Positions 61,926 to 64,000 of a stretch of 64,000 nt of DNA are shown here, piece after piece (positions within the stretch are counted from its first letter, which is position 1; each line of letters opens with the position of its first letter). Made by a program: the position numbers and the translations under genes. The notes below the pieces were generated by a model. That model saw only the letters and a list, made by a program, of their open reading frames with translations. It was not told where the DNA came from and did no database searches. The DNA comes from Gelatoporia subvermispora B (taxonomy: Eukaryota; Basidiomycota; Agaricomycetes; Polyporales; Gelatoporiaceae): contig KB445808.1 in the NCBI GenBank assembly GCA_000320605.2, positions 248,001 through 312,000 of the forward strand, read 5' to 3'.

Positions 61926-63696
61926 CTAGAACCTTTTGCTATTCCCATACAGCCCGCCGCCAAAGCCGGCCATCTTCTTCCCGCCCGTCACAAAGTCGTC
62001 GAACCGGCGGCCAGACGCTTGCGTGAGCACGTACGTCTTGTACGCATAGAGCAGGCCCGCGATGACGCCGACGCCGAAGAAGAGCTTGAGGACGGGCCAC
62101 GTCCACGACGTCGCCGCGCTCGCCTTCGGGGACACCCGCGCGCCGATCTTGTCGCGCTGTGCGTCGGGGTTCGACAGGATCGCGGAGTAGGTCGTGACGG
62201 AGATGATACTGCATGGTGAAATGTGAGCGTCGGGTAAGAGGGTAGCAAGAGACGGGCGCACTCGTGGTTGTCGGCGACGTCGCCGGTCATGGCGGAGAAC
62301 CCGAGATATGGCGCGTTGGGCAGGACAAAGCCGGGTACGGTGAAGCACTCGGTCCAGTCGTCCCCTAGGCGATGGTGCATCAGCGTACGAGTTGTCAGCT
62401 GGCGCCCGCTGTGACTTACAAGCTTTGTACTGGATCTTGACCTGCATGGAATATCAACATCGGTATGCAAGTCGAATGGGACACCTGCACTCACGTTGAG
62501 ATACGCATCCTTGAGGTACGTGATCTTCAATTTCGTGGCGACGTTCGTTCGGCGGTAGTTGGCCTGCGGTGACTTGTGTTAGGGAAGAGGCCACGCGCAT
62601 CAGGCATTACCAACATACAGAGCAAGCACCAATGCTGTTCGCATCCCCGTCATGCGCCAGGTCGTAAGGAGTCTTGCCGTCGCCCGACATGCCGACAATA
62701 CGCGGGAACGAGTACGCATGTCGCGAGTTTGCGTATCTGAGTAAGAGAGGTAAATCAAGACCTGGAACACCTCACGGGTGAACCTCCTTACGTATCCAGG
62801 AACACACCGAGACCCTCGAAGTTGTCTGGAAATGCGGTGATTCCAGTTGCAATGATTGCAAGACATCGTGAAGTAAAGCGGCTTACCTGGCGAACCGAAT
62901 ACAGGGCCAGGTTCCGCTCGGCCCTTCGTCAGCCAAATCGCGAGGCCATCACCGTACAGGTGACTGGAGTCGCCCCCGATCTACGGTTCGGTAATATTGA
63001 TGAGCACAACAGCATATATTTATGGATAGCGGACTTACCTTAAACTCGACTTCTACCACAAAGTTCGAGGCCGTCACTGGCAGACGTGTCCATAGCCATC
63101 CCTACACGCCAATGAGCTCATCGTGCAATGGACCTACAATGTACGCAGACGCACCATTTGTGATGGCTTGTTTCGTGTCAGGCGGACGTGCTTGTTGGTG
63201 TTCTGAGTGGCATAATGTCAGGCCAAATGAGTGTATGCGGACGCTATCACTCACGACATATGCGTCTGCACCGAAGTCCCACCATCTACACGCGTCCCAT
63301 AGGCTGTTAATAGGTAGAAATAGGACCGACTCAGCTTAGCACGCACCGATTTTGCAGATCCTGGTCAATATATGGCGCATATATTGAATGTGTCCGCAGG
63401 GAGATCGTCTGCAAGTCGGAATGATTAGCCGTTCCACAAGCCACGACACGCCGACGCTATATCGAGAGACGTATAGCACTCCCGCTCAGTCTCTCTGTCC
63501 GGTGTAGGCCATCTAGTATGCCGTGCACGACTACACTTCTCTCGCCAGCAGAAACGTGGCGCGTACACCGGAACATTATAACGATACTCACCCGCTCAAT
63601 TGTCCGATTCGCCAACTTCGTCTTATCGTCTGACGCTCCCAAGATACCCCAGGGCAGTAAGCCCAGGCACAGCAGAAGCCCACCGAGCAGTTGCAT
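61926..63696 (-). CDS. L-type lectin cargo receptor (VIP36/Emp47-like)
   Basis: Multi-exon gene of roughly 340 residues. A signal peptide (MQLLGGLLLCLGLLPWGILGA) starts at 63696. The lectin domain follows in the family order: HSIYAPYIDQDLQNRWWDFGADAYVNTNKHVRLT, GWLWTRLPVTASNFVVEVEFK, SSHLYGDGLAIWLTKGRAEPGPVFGS, DNFEGLGVFLDT, YANSRHAYSFPRIVGMSGDGKTPYDLAHDGDANSIGACS and later VPGFVLPNAPYLGFSAMTGDVADNHE. The D of FLDT, N of YANS and H of YDLAHDGD fit the calcium and mannose site. One membrane helix (LKLFFGVGVIAGLLYAYKTYVL) is followed by a short cytosolic tail ending GNSKRF. Such proteins carry glycoproteins between ER and Golgi in COPII/COPI vesicles. Confidence 0.88.
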
Positions 63697-64000
63697 CGCG
63701 AGCGCAGTCGGTGCGGTGTCGTGTAAGGAGCGTGTGAGTTGCGATGTAGAAGTACAGCAGTTTCAGACCACTACAGCACCGCCTCTTGTGCACACTGAGT
63801 GTATATGAAGAAAGCAAGGAAGCGTAGATACAGCGAAAAGTAAAGACGGAGGAAGCGGGACCGGATGTATGTTCGTCGGCAGCCGCGCGCCGCGGCCGTC
63901 GTCGCCAGCGCACGCGACTTCATGATGAGACGCTCTCGGATGTGGGACATTGCATGCATCGTAACGTTGCATATATGCTTAATCACCGTATTGCATTTCA
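63697..64000. other. Upstream of the lectin gene, window edge
   Basis: About 300 bp upstream of the lectin start to the end of the window. It should hold the lectin promoter. No other gene recognised. Confidence 0.4.

Overview
The window reads as nuclear DNA from a basidiomycete fungus, most likely an Agaricomycete. Coding regions are broken by many short introns of about 50-60 bp. The gene content is typical of mushrooms: a KDZ transposase, an OPT transporter, PalB and Rit1. No assembly, taxonomy or database search was available. All gene structures below are hand-built from splice signals, reading-frame continuity and family knowledge.

Layout. 1-11000 is an accessory, transposon-like block. 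It holds a KDZ transposase fused to a C-terminal Ulp1-like cysteine protease (71-4811), a small gene facing it tail-to-tail only 13 bp away (5571-4825), and a 1,498-residue protein of unknown function (6226-10983). 13026-15101 encodes a DUF3445 (heme-dependent oxidative N-demethylase-like) protein with an N-terminal membrane anchor. 16848-31498 is a dispersed array of four GT8-family glycosyltransferases (+,+,-,+) that share one intron position. A seven-transmembrane orphan protein sits between the second and third copies, and large gene-empty gaps separate the members.

31930-63696 is a dense housekeeping block. In order it holds a HAUS3-like coiled-coil protein (-), a CSC1/OSCA-type channel (+), a DUF4203/TMEM198-like membrane protein (-), the PalB/Rim13 calpain-like protease (+), Rit1 initiator-tRNA ribosylphosphate transferase (-), an FSH1-type serine hydrolase (+), transportin/Kap104 (+), an IMPACT/Yih1-family protein (+), an OPT oligopeptide transporter (-), an MFS sugar transporter with a suspect N-terminus (-) and an L-type lectin cargo receptor (-).

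The most unusual parts are the transposase-protease fusion with its closely packed neighbours, the GT8 array with an embedded 7TM protein, and several odd splicing features: 10-, 17- and 21-bp exons, probable GC-AG introns, and a nucleophile serine codon split by an intron. No rRNA gene, tRNA gene or CRISPR array was recognised.
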